Assembly (NCBI GenBank): GCA_947504185.1
Contig: CANNGJ010000007.1
Coordinates: 45,583-109,582, forward strand
Origin: an uncultured Tenacibaculum sp.
GTDB lineage: Bacteria > Bacteroidota > Bacteroidia > Flavobacteriales > Flavobacteriaceae
DNA length: 64,000 bases
Direction: 5' to 3'
A program made the translations under genes and the position numbers. Each line of letters starts with the position of its first letter. The first letter of the stretch is position 1. Shown piece by piece: positions 16,486 to 25,105 of this stretch. Below the pieces are notes generated by a model. The model saw only the letters and a program-made list of their open reading frames with translations. It did no database searches and had not been told where the DNA came from.

Positions 16486-16996
16486 ATATCAGTTTTTTTA
16501 CTTCTTGTTTTAAATAAGCAATAGATGTTTGAATCGGATTTTCACTTTGAGAATAATCAATCAATACATTTTCTCGTAAGTCTTTTGCGGTTTCGGCAGT
16601 TTCAGCAACTTTTCTAAGTTTTGCTATTATCGAAAGTTTCGCAGCCAAAACAGCTTTCCAGCTATCTTCAGAAATGTATAATTGTTGTACCAAATTATGT
16701 TCAAATTCTTGTTCTATATTTCCAATTAAGAGTTGTAAATAACTATTAGTATCGGTTCCAATAGGGTTTACTCTTAATAATAATTTTGTAGGGTTTATAC
16801 GTTCACAAAATAATAACATACGTTCGTAAGCCTGAAGTTTTACTGGCAAGCTCTCACGTTTTTTATCAACTAAAGCGTTAAATTTTTTCTCGTTATTATC
16901 TTGTTCTATAAATCTGCTTAATATTAAATAAGCAACTCCACCAGTTATTAAAGCTGGTAATGCGTATGCGAATCCTTCAATAATTTTATCTTCCAT
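16484..16996 (-). CDS. DUF7935-like membrane-anchored protein
   Basis: A 170-residue protein starting MEDKIIEGFAYALPALITGGVAYLIL, one N-terminal membrane helix (about 6-26), followed by a helical cytoplasmic region with KLQAYERMLLFCERINPTKLLLR and TNSYLQLLIGNIEQEFEHNLVQQLY. This is the layout of DUF7935 proteins of Flavobacteriia, of unknown function. Start taken at ATG 16996; an upstream in-frame start (17011) would overlap the preceding gene more. It overlaps the DUF3307 gene by 11 nt and is the last gene of a three-gene minus-strand operon. Confidence 0.7.
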   Translation of the reverse strand: MEDKIIEGFAYALPALITGGVAYLILSRFIEQDNNEKKFNALVDKKRESLPVKLQAYERMLLFCERINPTKLLLRVNPIGTDTNSYLQLLIGNIEQEFEHNLVQQLYISEDSWKAVLAAKLSIIAKLRKVAETAETAKDLRENVLIDYSQSENPIQTSIAYLKQEVKKLI

Positions 16997-17699
16997 AATG
17001 CGAATATACAAGTCCTGTTAAAATTGCCAATCCAAAACTTAATAAAGTTCCGATAAGCACGTATTCTGTTAATTTTCTATCTTTTGATGCGGTTAAATCT
17101 CCAAATCTAAAAATTGATTTTGCTGCGAGTAAAAAACCAACTCCAGCCCATTGATTAATGGCTATAAATACAAATATTAATAAGCGTTCTAAAAAACCAA
17201 TATATTTACCAGCGTTGGCTAAAGATTGCTCTTCCGATTTTTTTTCTTTTGCGGGATTCCACTTAGAAATAATCGTATTTATAATAATTGAAGAAGTGTA
17301 AGTAACAAAGATTAAGCAAGCGATTAAAAGTAAGTTCTGTTGATTTAGGATCTCAGAAAAACTAAATATAGCTGATTCATATAATAAGAATGCAAATCCT
17401 ATGAAAAGTAAATGCAAAGCTTGATCTACAAAAAATAAAATTCGTTTTGTTTTCTTTTTTTGAAGATATATTTTTCCTAAATCAATAAGAAAGTGTGAGC
17501 TAATTATTAAGAAGATACCACTAATATATTTTGTGTTAAATTCTAATAAGATTAATAGTAGCAATAGATGAACACCTATGTGTGCGTATAGTTTTAAAGA
17601 TTTTATTTTTTTCTTTTCTCGGTCTTTCACCCAGCTTTTAGGTTGAAAAACAAAATCGCCTAATAAATGTGCTATGAGTAGTTTTAGAAATAAAATCAT
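16986..17699 (-). CDS. DUF3307 family membrane protein
   Basis: A 237-residue integral membrane protein with about six helices. The N-terminal LLIAHLLGDFVFQPKSWVKDR (LxxHxxxDFxxQ) and HFLIDLGK are the conserved DUF3307 motifs. It starts at the SatD stop (ATGA overlap). DUF3307 proteins are often encoded next to SatD proteins, as here; the streptococcal SatCDE locus was linked to acid tolerance. Molecular function unknown. Confidence 0.85.
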   Translation of the reverse strand: MILFLKLLIAHLLGDFVFQPKSWVKDREKKKIKSLKLYAHIGVHLLLLLILLEFNTKYISGIFLIISSHFLIDLGKIYLQKKKTKRILFFVDQALHLLFIGFAFLLYESAIFSFSEILNQQNLLLIACLIFVTYTSSIIINTIISKWNPAKEKKSEEQSLANAGKYIGFLERLLIFVFIAINQWAGVGFLLAAKSIFRFGDLTASKDRKLTEYVLIGTLLSFGLAILTGLVYSHYGR

Positions 17700-18313
17700 G
17701 AGTCTGCAATTTTTTGTTCCATAACCTGTCTGTATCTTTTCTCCAATTTCATAATTTCATCAAAACCAGCTCTTTTTTTACGTTCACTGGCGCTACTTTC
17801 CGAAATATCTAATTTTTTAGCAATCACTTTTTGGGTAGCTTTTGGTGTTTTTAAGTACATTTTTACATATTCAGCAGAGTTTACAGTCCAATTATCCATA
17901 ATAAGTAAAGCTAGACTAAATGAAACATTAAATTCATCATTAACATTACTCCAAGGGGTTTTAATTGCTAGGTTTTGCTTTTTTAATAAATGATCAAAAG
18001 CAAAGCCAGAGTTTACAAAAGCTTCTCCATTGGCTTCGGTAATGTTTTTTGCATTAAAATTCTTTTCTCCAATACCAATTGCTAAACGGATATCCAATCC
18101 TTTTATTTTTTTAATAGCAGTTTTTAGTACGATAGTAAAAAGAAAAGCATCAGAAACGTTCTCAATTTCTATCTGAAAACTATCGCCACGAAAAATTTCC
18201 CATGTCTTAGGAGAGTTACCAACAGTCTCAAAAATTTCCTTTAAAATAGAGAGCCATTCTGAGCTTAGTGCTTTTCTTGAGTTAATAATATCACCAGTTA
18301 TAATGCTTGTCAT
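17696..18313 (-). CDS. SatD family protein
   Basis: A 205-residue cytoplasmic protein. The N-terminal SIITGDIINSR and WEIFRGDSFQIEI with DIRLAIGIGEKNF resemble the nucleotidyl-cyclase-like fold of SatD proteins (PF16264). The C-terminus has a helix-turn-helix-like segment (ATQKVIAKKLDISESSASERKKRAG, given in parts: residues about 159-183), so DNA binding is plausible. First gene of the operon with DUF3307 and DUF7935. Confidence 0.85.
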   Translation of the reverse strand: MTSIITGDIINSRKALSSEWLSILKEIFETVGNSPKTWEIFRGDSFQIEIENVSDAFLFTIVLKTAIKKIKGLDIRLAIGIGEKNFNAKNITEANGEAFVNSGFAFDHLLKKQNLAIKTPWSNVNDEFNVSFSLALLIMDNWTVNSAEYVKMYLKTPKATQKVIAKKLDISESSASERKKRAGFDEIMKLEKRYRQVMEQKIADS

Positions 18314-18632
18314 TATATAGAGTTTAATATACTACCTCAGTGTAAATACACAAGGTATTAGTTAGAACCAAATTTTTGTTTTCGAGCAAATTTTTGAGTA
18401 TTTAAATCTCGATTATCGAGTAAATGTAGTTTTTCTAATTCATTTTTCAAAATAATTCGGGTTTTAAAACGAATTATGTATTTTTCGGGTTTTAAGGCGA
18501 ATTTTGGTTTATTTGGGTTTTAGGGCGAATTTATTGAAAAGAAAATAGTGAATAAAAACTAACAAATAATCTTTACAAAACCTAAAAGAATGGTTAAATT
18601 TCCGTTTTTAAAATTCTTTCAATTTTTTTCAT
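18314..18632. other. Divergent intergenic region between satD and uvrD
   Basis: No gene is seen in these 319 bp. They hold a palindrome CTCGATTATCGAG (18408-18420), the 28-bp tandem repeats described separately (18456-18539), and AT-rich DNA before the TTG start of uvrD. No complete TTTG / TAnnTTTG promoter was identified on either strand. Confidence 0.6.
18456..18539. repeat. Three tandem 28-bp repeats
   Basis: Units start at 18456, 18484 and 18512, exactly 28 bp apart. Each begins with a 20-nt near-palindromic core: TTCGGGTTTTAAAACGAATT, TTCGGGTTTTAAGGCGAATT and TTTGGGTTTTAGGGCGAATT. The 8-nt spacers are AT-rich and less conserved. The array ends about 94 bp before uvrD and could be a protein-binding array or a degenerating tandem duplication. 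Confidence 0.8.
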
Positions 18633-20957
18633 TTGAATACTTATTTAAAGCAACTTAACGAACCACAGAGGGCAGCTGTTTTGCAAAAAGACGGTCCTAT
18701 GATTATTATTGCAGGAGCAGGATCTGGTAAAACAAGAGTTTTAACCTATCGTATTGCTCATTTAATGCAACAAGGAGTCGATTCATTTAACATCTTATCG
18801 CTAACCTTTACTAACAAAGCGGCTCGTGAAATGAAAGAGCGTATTGCTGGAGTAGTAGGACATAGTGAAGCAAAGAATTTATGGATGGGAACTTTTCACT
18901 CTGTTTTTGCACGTATTTTACGTTCGGAAGCAGATCGTTTAGGATATCCATCTAACTTTACAATTTACGATACACAAGATTCAGTTCGCTTGATAACAGC
19001 GATTATCAAAGAAATGAATTTAGATAAAGATCGTTACAAGCCAAAGCAGATTTTAAGCCGAATATCTTCGTTTAAAAATAGTTTGATAACGGTCCGTGCG
19101 TATTTTAATAATTCAGATTTACAACAAGCAGACTTAGAAGCTAGCCGACCAAGAGTTGGAGACATTTATAAAGCTTATGTAGAAAGGTGTTTTAAATCTG
19201 GAGCGATGGATTTTGATGATTTATTGTTAAGAACGAATGAGCTGTTAACACGTTTTCCAGATGTGTTGGCAAAATATCAAGATCGTTTTAGATATATAAT
19301 GGTTGATGAGTACCAAGATACCAATCATTCGCAATATTTAATTGTAAGAGCTTTAGCAGATCGTTTTCAAAATATTTGCGTGGTAGGTGATGATTCACAA
19401 AGTATTTATAGTTTCCGTGGGGCAAACATTAATAATATCTTAAATTTTCAAAAAGATTATCCAGATGTTAAAACCTTTAAATTAGAGCAAAACTACCGAT
19501 CTACAAGTAATATTGTTGAGGCTGCAAATAGTGTAATTGATAAAAATAAAACTAAGTTAGATAAAGAAGTTTGGACTGCAAACGATGCTGGAGAGAGCAT
19601 TAAAATAATGCGCACAATTTCTGATGGAGAAGAAGGTCGTTTTGTAGCACAATCTATTTGGGAAAATCAAATGAATCATCAATTAACAAATGATTCTTTT
19701 GCAATCTTATATCGTACCAATGCCCAGTCGAGAGCAATGGAGGATGCGTTGCGTAAAAAAGATATTAAATATAAAATATATGGAGGAATCTCTTTTTATC
19801 AACGTAAAGAAATTAAAGATTTACTATCGTATTTACGCATGTTAATCAATCCGAATGATGAAGAAGCGTTAAAAAGAATTATCAATTATCCAGCACGTGG
19901 AATTGGCGCAACTACGATTGATAAATTAGCAATTGCGGCAAATCATTATAACAAATCAATTTTTGAGATTTTATTAAATTTAGATAAAGTTGATTTAAAA
20001 ATAAATTCAGGAACAAAAACAAAATTAGAGAATTTTGTCCGTATGATTCAACGTTTTCAAATAGAAGCAAAAACAAAGAATGCTTTTGAAATTGCTGATT
20101 TGGTAGTGAAGAATACCCAACTGGTTAAAGATTTACAAAAAGACGGAACACCAGAAGGAGTTAATAAAGTTGAGAACGTTCAAGAATTATTAAATGGGAT
20201 AAAAGACTTTATTACAGATAAAATTGAAACGGGTGAAGATTCATCTTTAGCTGTCTTTTTAGAAGACGTTGCCTTAGCAACAGATTTTGATAGCGAGAAA
20301 GACGATACACCAAGAGTTTCGTTAATGACGATTCACTTATCTAAGGGATTAGAATATCCGTATGTGTATATTGTTGGTTTAGAAGAAAGTTTATTCCCTT
20401 CTGCTATGAGTATGAATACACGTAGTGAGCTAGAAGAAGAACGTCGATTATTTTATGTAGCTTTAACAAGAGCAGAAAAAGTAGCATATTTAACCTATGC
20501 ACAAACACGTTATCGTTGGGGTAAATTAACCGACGGAGAACCAAGTAGATTTTTAGAAGAGATTGACGAGAAGTATGTAGAACATTTAGCTCCAAAAGCA
20601 CCAGAACCATATACAAATCGATTTATTGACGCAAGTTTATTTGACGATTCTCCTAAAAGAATTCGTTTTCAAAAACCAATTCAGAAAAAAAGACAAGAGT
20701 TTTTAGCTAAGAAAGCAAAACCAGCTGTGGTGCCACCAAAGGGTAAAATGAAAAAAGTTTCTGAAGTAAGCGCAAAAGCTAATTTATTTGACGGAGAAAT
20801 TGTTGTTGGTAATTTTGTAGAGCATAATCGCTTCGGAACAGGAGAAGTAATCGCTTTAGAAGGAAAAGGACCCAATAAAAAAGCTGAAATAAAGTTTAGT
20901 ACTGTGGGGAAGAAGAAATTATTATTACAATTCGCAAAATTAAAGGTAATCGGATAA
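18633..20957 (+). CDS. uvrD: UvrD/PcrA-type DNA helicase
   Basis: Superfamily 1A 3'-to-5' DNA helicase, 774 residues, acting in nucleotide-excision and mismatch repair and clearing of replication forks. Q motif LNEPQRAAV at 7-15, Walker A GAGSGKT at about 28-34, TLTFTNKAAREMKER (Ia), VDEYQDTN (II), GDDSQSIYSFRGA (III), LEQNYRST (IV), and LMTIHLSKGLEYPYV (V) and VALTRAE (VI) are all present. The C-terminal 70 residues form a Tudor-like RNA-polymerase-interaction domain (FVEHNRFGTGEVIALEGKG) as in PcrA. The start is TTG at 18633, since the next ATG would remove the Q motif. Followed after 46 nt by the DUF4290 gene. Confidence 0.93.
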   Translation: MNTYLKQLNEPQRAAVLQKDGPMIIIAGAGSGKTRVLTYRIAHLMQQGVDSFNILSLTFTNKAAREMKERIAGVVGHSEAKNLWMGTFHSVFARILRSEADRLGYPSNFTIYDTQDSVRLITAIIKEMNLDKDRYKPKQILSRISSFKNSLITVRAYFNNSDLQQADLEASRPRVGDIYKAYVERCFKSGAMDFDDLLLRTNELLTRFPDVLAKYQDRFRYIMVDEYQDTNHSQYLIVRALADRFQNICVVGDDSQSIYSFRGANINNILNFQKDYPDVKTFKLEQNYRSTSNIVEAANSVIDKNKTKLDKEVWTANDAGESIKIMRTISDGEEGRFVAQSIWENQMNHQLTNDSFAILYRTNAQSRAMEDALRKKDIKYKIYGGISFYQRKEIKDLLSYLRMLINPNDEEALKRIINYPARGIGATTIDKLAIAANHYNKSIFEILLNLDKVDLKINSGTKTKLENFVRMIQRFQIEAKTKNAFEIADLVVKNTQLVKDLQKDGTPEGVNKVENVQELLNGIKDFITDKIETGEDSSLAVFLEDVALATDFDSEKDDTPRVSLMTIHLSKGLEYPYVYIVGLEESLFPSAMSMNTRSELEEERRLFYVALTRAEKVAYLTYAQTRYRWGKLTDGEPSRFLEEIDEKYVEHLAPKAPEPYTNRFIDASLFDDSPKRIRFQKPIQKKRQEFLAKKAKPAVVPPKGKMKKVSEVSAKANLFDGEIVVGNFVEHNRFGTGEVIALEGKGPNKKAEIKFSTVGKKKLLLQFAKLKVIG

Positions 20958-21003
20958 CTAATCCATAATAATTACTTAATTTGCATAGATAAATTATAGA
21001 GAA

Positions 21004-21657
21004 ATGACGTTTGATTTAGAATACAATTCAGAAAGGTCTACATTAATAATACCTGAATATGGAAGACATATCCAGAAATTAGTAAATCACTGTATTGCTT
21101 TAGAGAGTAAAGAAGAAAGAAATACAATGGCGAAAGCTATCATAGATGTAATGGGGAATTTACAACCTCATTTACGTGATGTGCCAGATTTTAAGCATAA
21201 ATTATGGGATCAGTTACATATCATGGCTGATTTTAAATTAGATGTTGATTCGAAATACGAAGTACCTTCTAAAGAAGAGTTAAGAGAGAAGCCAGAAAAA
21301 ATGGATTATCCAAAGTCGGCTTCAAGATATCGTTATTATGGTAATAATATTCAAACCATGATCGATATTGCTTTAACTTGGGAGGAAGGAGATAAGAGAG
21401 AGGCACTGGTATTTACCATAGCGAATCACATGAAAAAATGTTACCTAAACTGGAATAAAGATACTGTTGATGATACAGTTATTTTTAAGCATTTATATGA
21501 TTTGTCTAGCGGAAAAATTGATTTAAGAGAGTCAGAAGAAAAGCTATCTGAAAGTAAAAATTTACTAAGAAAGCGTAACAATCAAGGTAAAGGACATCAT
21601 AAAAATAACCAGAAAGGAAAAAATAACTACAGTAATAACAAATACAGAAAAAAATAA
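21004..21657 (+). CDS. DUF4290 domain-containing protein
   Basis: A 217-residue cytoplasmic protein beginning MTFDLEYNSERSTLIIPEYGRHIQKLV, the standard start of Bacteroidota DUF4290 proteins, helical over residues 1-180. The last 25 residues are a Lys/Asn-rich basic tail (GKGHHKNNQKGKNN), suggesting binding to nucleic acid. The gene abuts murA with no gap, a neighbourhood I recall as common in Flavobacteriia. Function unknown. Confidence 0.88.
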   Translation: MTFDLEYNSERSTLIIPEYGRHIQKLVNHCIALESKEERNTMAKAIIDVMGNLQPHLRDVPDFKHKLWDQLHIMADFKLDVDSKYEVPSKEELREKPEKMDYPKSASRYRYYGNNIQTMIDIALTWEEGDKREALVFTIANHMKKCYLNWNKDTVDDTVIFKHLYDLSSGKIDLRESEEKLSESKNLLRKRNNQGKGHHKNNQKGKNNYSNNKYRKK

Positions 21658-22971
21658 ATGGCATCATTTAAAATAGAAGGAGGTCACAAATTAAACGGAA
21701 CTATTACGCCTCAAGGAGCTAAAAATGAAGTGTTGCAAATTTTATGCGCAGTATTGTTAACTCCTGAAAGAGTTGTAGTGAATAACGTTCCTGATATTAT
21801 TGATGTTAATAAACTGATTTTCATTTTAGGAGAGTTAGGAGTTAAAGTAGAAAAACTAGGAAGTAATTCGTATGCTTTTCAAGCAGATGCAGTTAATCTT
21901 GAATATTTAGAGTCTGCTGAATTTAAAAGAGATGGAAGCTCGTTAAGAGGTTCTATTATGATTGTTGGTCCTTTATTAGCTCGTTTTGGAAGAGGGTATA
22001 TTCCACGCCCAGGTGGTGACAAAATTGGTCGTCGTCGTTTGGATACGCACTTCGAAGGATTTATTCGTTTAGGAGCTAAATTCCGTTATAACAGAGAAGA
22101 ATATTTCTACGGAGTAGAAACCGAGAATGGTTTAGTAGGTACTGATATGTTATTAGACGAAGCTTCGGTAACAGGTACAGCAAATATTTTAATGGCTGCT
22201 GTATTGGCTAAAGGAACTACAACAATTTATAATGCTGCTTGTGAGCCTTATATTCAACAATTATCAAAAATGTTGAATTCTATGGGAGCTAAAATCTCAG
22301 GAGTAGGTTCAAATTTATTAGTTATTGAAGGAGTTGAATCTTTAGGAGGATGTGAACACAGAGTATTACCAGATATGATTGAAATAGGATCATGGATAGG
22401 TATGGCAGCAATGACGCGTTCTGAATTAACGATTAAAAATGTTAGCTGGAAAGATCTAGGGCAAATTCCTGATGTATTTAGAAAATTAGGAATTAAACTA
22501 GAGAAGAAAGGAGATGATATATACATTCCTGAACAAGAAAGTTATGAGATTCAAAATTATATTGATGGATCTGTATTAACAGTTGCCGATGCACCTTGGC
22601 CAGGGTTTACACCAGATTTATTAAGTATTGTGTTAGTAGTAGCTACACAAGCAAAAGGAACGGTGTTAATCCATCAAAAGATGTTTGAAAGCCGTTTGTT
22701 CTTTGTCGATAAATTAATCGATATGGGAGCTAAAGTAATTTTATGTGATCCGCATAGAGCTACCGTAATTGGTCATGATTTTAAATCACAACTAAAAGCA
22801 ACTAAAATGACTTCACCAGATATTAGAGCTGGTATTTCATTATTAATTGCAGCTTTATCAGCAAAAGGAACTTCAATAATTAATAATATAGAACAGATTG
22901 ATAGAGGTTATGAGAATATTGAAGCTCGTTTAAAATCTATCGGAGCTAAGATTGAAAGAATAAACGATTAG
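21658..22971 (+). CDS. murA: UDP-N-acetylglucosamine 1-carboxyvinyltransferase
   Basis: First committed enzyme of peptidoglycan synthesis; transfers enolpyruvate from PEP to UDP-GlcNAc, cytoplasmic, 437 residues. The N-terminal GGHKLNGTITPQGAKNEVL with catalytic Lys22 and Asn23, and the repeated inside-out alpha/beta barrel units, are typical. In the active-site loop, RPGGDKIGRRRLDTH, Asp121 replaces the Cys that fosfomycin alkylates in E. coli (Cys115). Asp at this place is known from naturally fosfomycin-resistant MurA enzymes. It abuts the DUF4290 gene and ends at a strong terminator. Confidence 0.95.
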   Translation: MASFKIEGGHKLNGTITPQGAKNEVLQILCAVLLTPERVVVNNVPDIIDVNKLIFILGELGVKVEKLGSNSYAFQADAVNLEYLESAEFKRDGSSLRGSIMIVGPLLARFGRGYIPRPGGDKIGRRRLDTHFEGFIRLGAKFRYNREEYFYGVETENGLVGTDMLLDEASVTGTANILMAAVLAKGTTTIYNAACEPYIQQLSKMLNSMGAKISGVGSNLLVIEGVESLGGCEHRVLPDMIEIGSWIGMAAMTRSELTIKNVSWKDLGQIPDVFRKLGIKLEKKGDDIYIPEQESYEIQNYIDGSVLTVADAPWPGFTPDLLSIVLVVATQAKGTVLIHQKMFESRLFFVDKLIDMGAKVILCDPHRATVIGHDFKSQLKATKMTSPDIRAGISLLIAALSAKGTSIINNIEQIDRGYENIEARLKSIGAKIERIND

Positions 22972-22994
22972 AAAATAGATTTCAAACTAAAATA

Positions 22995-23026
22995 AAAAAA
23001 TCGTGTCAACATGACACGATTTTTTT
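22995..23026 (+). terminator. Rho-independent terminator after murA
   Basis: TCGTGTCA (23001-23008) and TGACACGA (23012-23019) pair perfectly around a 3-nt loop, extended by flanking A and T runs. Confidence 0.9.
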
Positions 23027-23050
23027 ATTGGCAATATTATTGATAAAAGT

Positions 23051-23644
23051 ATGCTGAAGAATTTAAAGAAACGATTTACAATGAGTAAAGATCAATATAC
23101 AAAAGAAGACGAGCTAAAAGATGCTTTAAAAGCTGAGGAGTTTGAAGCAAATAAAGAAGAAACTCAAGAAAATGAAGAGGTTGAGGTAAAAGAAGAACCA
23201 ACTACAGAAGAGTTAATTCAGGCAGAAAAAGATAAATATTTACGTTTATTTGCAGAGTTCGAAAACTATAAAAAGCGTACTACAAAAGAGCGTATCGAAC
23301 TTTTTAAAACTGCTGGACAAGAAGTAATGACAGTTTTACTGCCAATTTTAGACGATTTTGAGCGTGCTTTGACACATATTGAAGATGATAAAGAGGCAGA
23401 AGAATTACGTAAAGGTGTATTATTAATTTATCAAAAAATGGTAAAAACATTAGAGCAGAAAGGTTTAACTGCAATTGAAGTTAAACCAGGAGATGTTTTT
23501 GACGCAGAAATACACCAAGCAATTACTCAAATACCAGCACCTTCAGATGATTTAAAAGGTAAGGTGATTGATTGTGTAGAGAAAGGATACAAGTTAGGAG
23601 ATAAAATTATTCGCCACCCAAAAGTGGTGGTAGGACAAGCATAA
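23051..23644 (+). CDS. grpE: Nucleotide exchange factor GrpE
   Basis: Co-chaperone that releases ADP from DnaK. 197 residues: an acidic N-terminus (about 15-60, EEVEVKEEPTTEE), a long dimerising helix (AEKDKYLRLFAEFENYKKRTTKER) and the C-terminal beta-wing domain with GLTAIEVKPGDVFDAEIHQAI and the closing IRHPKVVVGQ. Translation may start at ATG 23051 or at 23081 (MSKDQYTKED); the first 10 residues are Lys-rich and not clearly conserved. dnaJ follows after 81 nt that hold a palindromic repeat. Confidence 0.95.
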   Translation: MLKNLKKRFTMSKDQYTKEDELKDALKAEEFEANKEETQENEEVEVKEEPTTEELIQAEKDKYLRLFAEFENYKKRTTKERIELFKTAGQEVMTVLLPILDDFERALTHIEDDKEAEELRKGVLLIYQKMVKTLEQKGLTAIEVKPGDVFDAEIHQAITQIPAPSDDLKGKVIDCVEKGYKLGDKIIRHPKVVVGQA

Positions 23645-23647
23645 AAA

Positions 23648-23712
23648 CGTCATTACGAGAAGGAACGACGAAGTAATCTCTTTAATATTACTTCATCACG
23701 TTTATAATGACA
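23648..23712. repeat. Dispersed palindromic repeat (CGTCATTnCGAG type)
   Basis: Starts CGTCATTACGAG, continues AGGAACGACGAAGTAATCT and ends ATTACTTCATCACG...TAATGACAG, so that the ends and the inner AAGTAAT/ATTACTT arms pair. This matches my memory of the 'CGTCATTGCGAGGAACGAAGCAATCT' family of repetitive palindromes scattered through Bacteroidota and other genomes. It fills nearly the whole grpE-dnaJ gap. Confidence 0.65.
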
Positions 23713-23725
23713 GAATAAAGTTAGA

Positions 23726-24847
23726 ATGGCAAAACAAGATTATTACGAAGTATTAGGTATTTCAAAATCGGCATCACAAGCTGAAATTAAAAAGGCATAT
23801 CGTAAAATGGCGATAAAGTATCATCCAGATAAAAATCCTGATGATAAAAATGCTGAAGAAAAATTCAAGCTATGTGCTGAAGCATATGAAGTATTGAGTG
23901 ATGATAATAAAAAAGCACGTTACGATCAGTATGGTCATGCAGCCTTCGATGGCCCACAAGGAGGTGGAGGCTTCGGAGGAGGCGGTATGAATATGGATGA
24001 CATATTCAGCCAGTTTGGAGATATCTTCGGTGGTGGTTTCGGAGGCTTCGGTGGAGGCGGAGGTCAACGACAAGCCAGAGTTAAAGGAAGTAATTTACGT
24101 ATTCGTGTAAAACTTACTTTAGAAGAAATTGCAAATGGTGTTGAGAAGAAAGTAAAAGTTCGTCGTAAAGTTCAGGCAGAAGGAGTTACTTATAAAACGT
24201 GTACTACTTGTAATGGTTCTGGTCAGCAAATGAGAGTTACCAATACGATTTTAGGTAGAATGCAAACAGCAACTACTTGTGGTACTTGTCACGGAGCAGG
24301 AGAAATGATTGGTAGTAAACCAAACGGATCTGATGCTCAAGGTTTAGTAGTTAAAGAAGAAACAGTTTCTATTAATATTCCTGAAGGAGTTACTGAAGGC
24401 GTGCAATTAAAAGTAGGAGGTAAAGGAAATGAAGCACCTGGTAAGAATTCTATTTCTGGTGATTTATTAGTATTGATTGAAGAGATTCAGCACGATACTT
24501 TAAAAAGAGAAGGAAGTAATATTCACTACGATTTATACGTTAATTTCTCTGAAGCTGTTTTAGGAACTTCAAAAGAAGTAGAAACAGTAACAGGAAAAGT
24601 TAAAATTAAAATTGAAGCAGGTACACAATCTGGTAAAATTTTAAGATTAAAAGGAAAAGGATTGCCAAGTATCGAAAGATATGGTAATGGAGATTTTCTA
24701 ATTCATATAAATGTTTGGACACCTCAAGAGTTGACAAAAGAGCAACGAAAATTCTTCGAGCAAATGCAAGAAGATGAGAACTTTAGCCCGAATCCTCAAA
24801 AATCTGATAAGTCATTTTTTGAGAAAGTTAAAGACATGTTTTCTTAA
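23726..24847 (+). CDS. dnaJ: Molecular chaperone DnaJ
   Basis: Hsp40 co-chaperone that stimulates the DnaK ATPase. 373 residues: J domain (1-70) with HPD at 33-35, Gly/Phe-rich linker (75-115), then substrate-binding C-terminal beta domains ending near 345. The Cys-rich domain has only two CxxCxGxG units, CTTCNGSG (159-166) and CGTCHGAG (185-192), where the textbook protein has four, so one zinc site remains. It follows grpE in the same direction. Confidence 0.95.
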   Translation: MAKQDYYEVLGISKSASQAEIKKAYRKMAIKYHPDKNPDDKNAEEKFKLCAEAYEVLSDDNKKARYDQYGHAAFDGPQGGGGFGGGGMNMDDIFSQFGDIFGGGFGGFGGGGGQRQARVKGSNLRIRVKLTLEEIANGVEKKVKVRRKVQAEGVTYKTCTTCNGSGQQMRVTNTILGRMQTATTCGTCHGAGEMIGSKPNGSDAQGLVVKEETVSINIPEGVTEGVQLKVGGKGNEAPGKNSISGDLLVLIEEIQHDTLKREGSNIHYDLYVNFSEAVLGTSKEVETVTGKVKIKIEAGTQSGKILRLKGKGLPSIERYGNGDFLIHINVWTPQELTKEQRKFFEQMQEDENFSPNPQKSDKSFFEKVKDMFS

Positions 24848-24862
24848 AAATGAATATAAAAT

Positions 24863-24893
24863 CTCAATCTTTTTTAGATTGAGGTTTCTTTTT
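24863..24893 (+). terminator. Rho-independent terminator after dnaJ
   Basis: CTCAATCT (24863-24870) and AGATTGAG (24876-24883) form an 8-bp stem with a T5 loop, followed by GTTTCTTTTT. Confidence 0.88.
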
Positions 24894-24935
24894 AAGGAAA
24901 AAAATACATTTTTTATGTTAATTTTTTTTAAAAGC

Positions 24936-24967
24936 TTTGTTGGTATTAAAAAACATTACTATATTTG
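24936..24967 (+). promoter_or_regulatory. Consensus Bacteroidota promoter for a short RNA
   Basis: TTTG (24936-24939), a 20-nt spacer and TATATTTG (24960-24967) match the -33 / -7 consensus exactly. No open reading frame follows; transcription starting near 24973 would run straight into two hairpins. Confidence 0.7.
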
Positions 24968-24971
24968 TAGT

Positions 24972-25044
24972 GTCTAGGAGATATCCTAGGCACTTTTTCT
25001 TTTTCATAGCAATTTTCCCACTCAATTTATTGAGTGGGTTTTTT
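24972..25044 (+). ncRNA. Candidate small RNA of two terminator-like hairpins
   Basis: Downstream of the consensus promoter, a hairpin GTGTCTAGGA / TCCTAGGCAC (24970-24979 with 24984-24993, GATA loop, one G-U) is followed by TTTTTC. A second, CCCACTCAA / TTGAGTGGG (25017-25025 with 25030-25038), is followed by TTTTTTC. The predicted transcript is about 25 or 70 nt depending on which hairpin stops it. No peptide start is evident. I recognise no known RNA family; rnpB begins about 60 nt further on. Confidence 0.5.
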
Positions 25045-25105
25045 CTTTTAATATAGAAGCTAGTTTCTAAATAAACATAGTAATTTAGCTATTACAAAAA
25101 TTTAA

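Noticed and set aside
18456..18539. CRISPR array
   Set aside because: Only three units of 28 bp with 8-bp spacers and no cas genes; this is a short tandem repeat.
23028..23046. Sigma-54 promoter before grpE (TTGGCA-N6-TTGA)
   Set aside because: The -12 element has GA instead of GC, and it begins in the terminator tail of murA; weaker than the site at 52825.
24774..24977. A 67-codon open frame overlapping the end of dnaJ
   Set aside because: It overlaps dnaJ out of frame, crosses the dnaJ terminator and encodes low-complexity Phe/Lys sequence.
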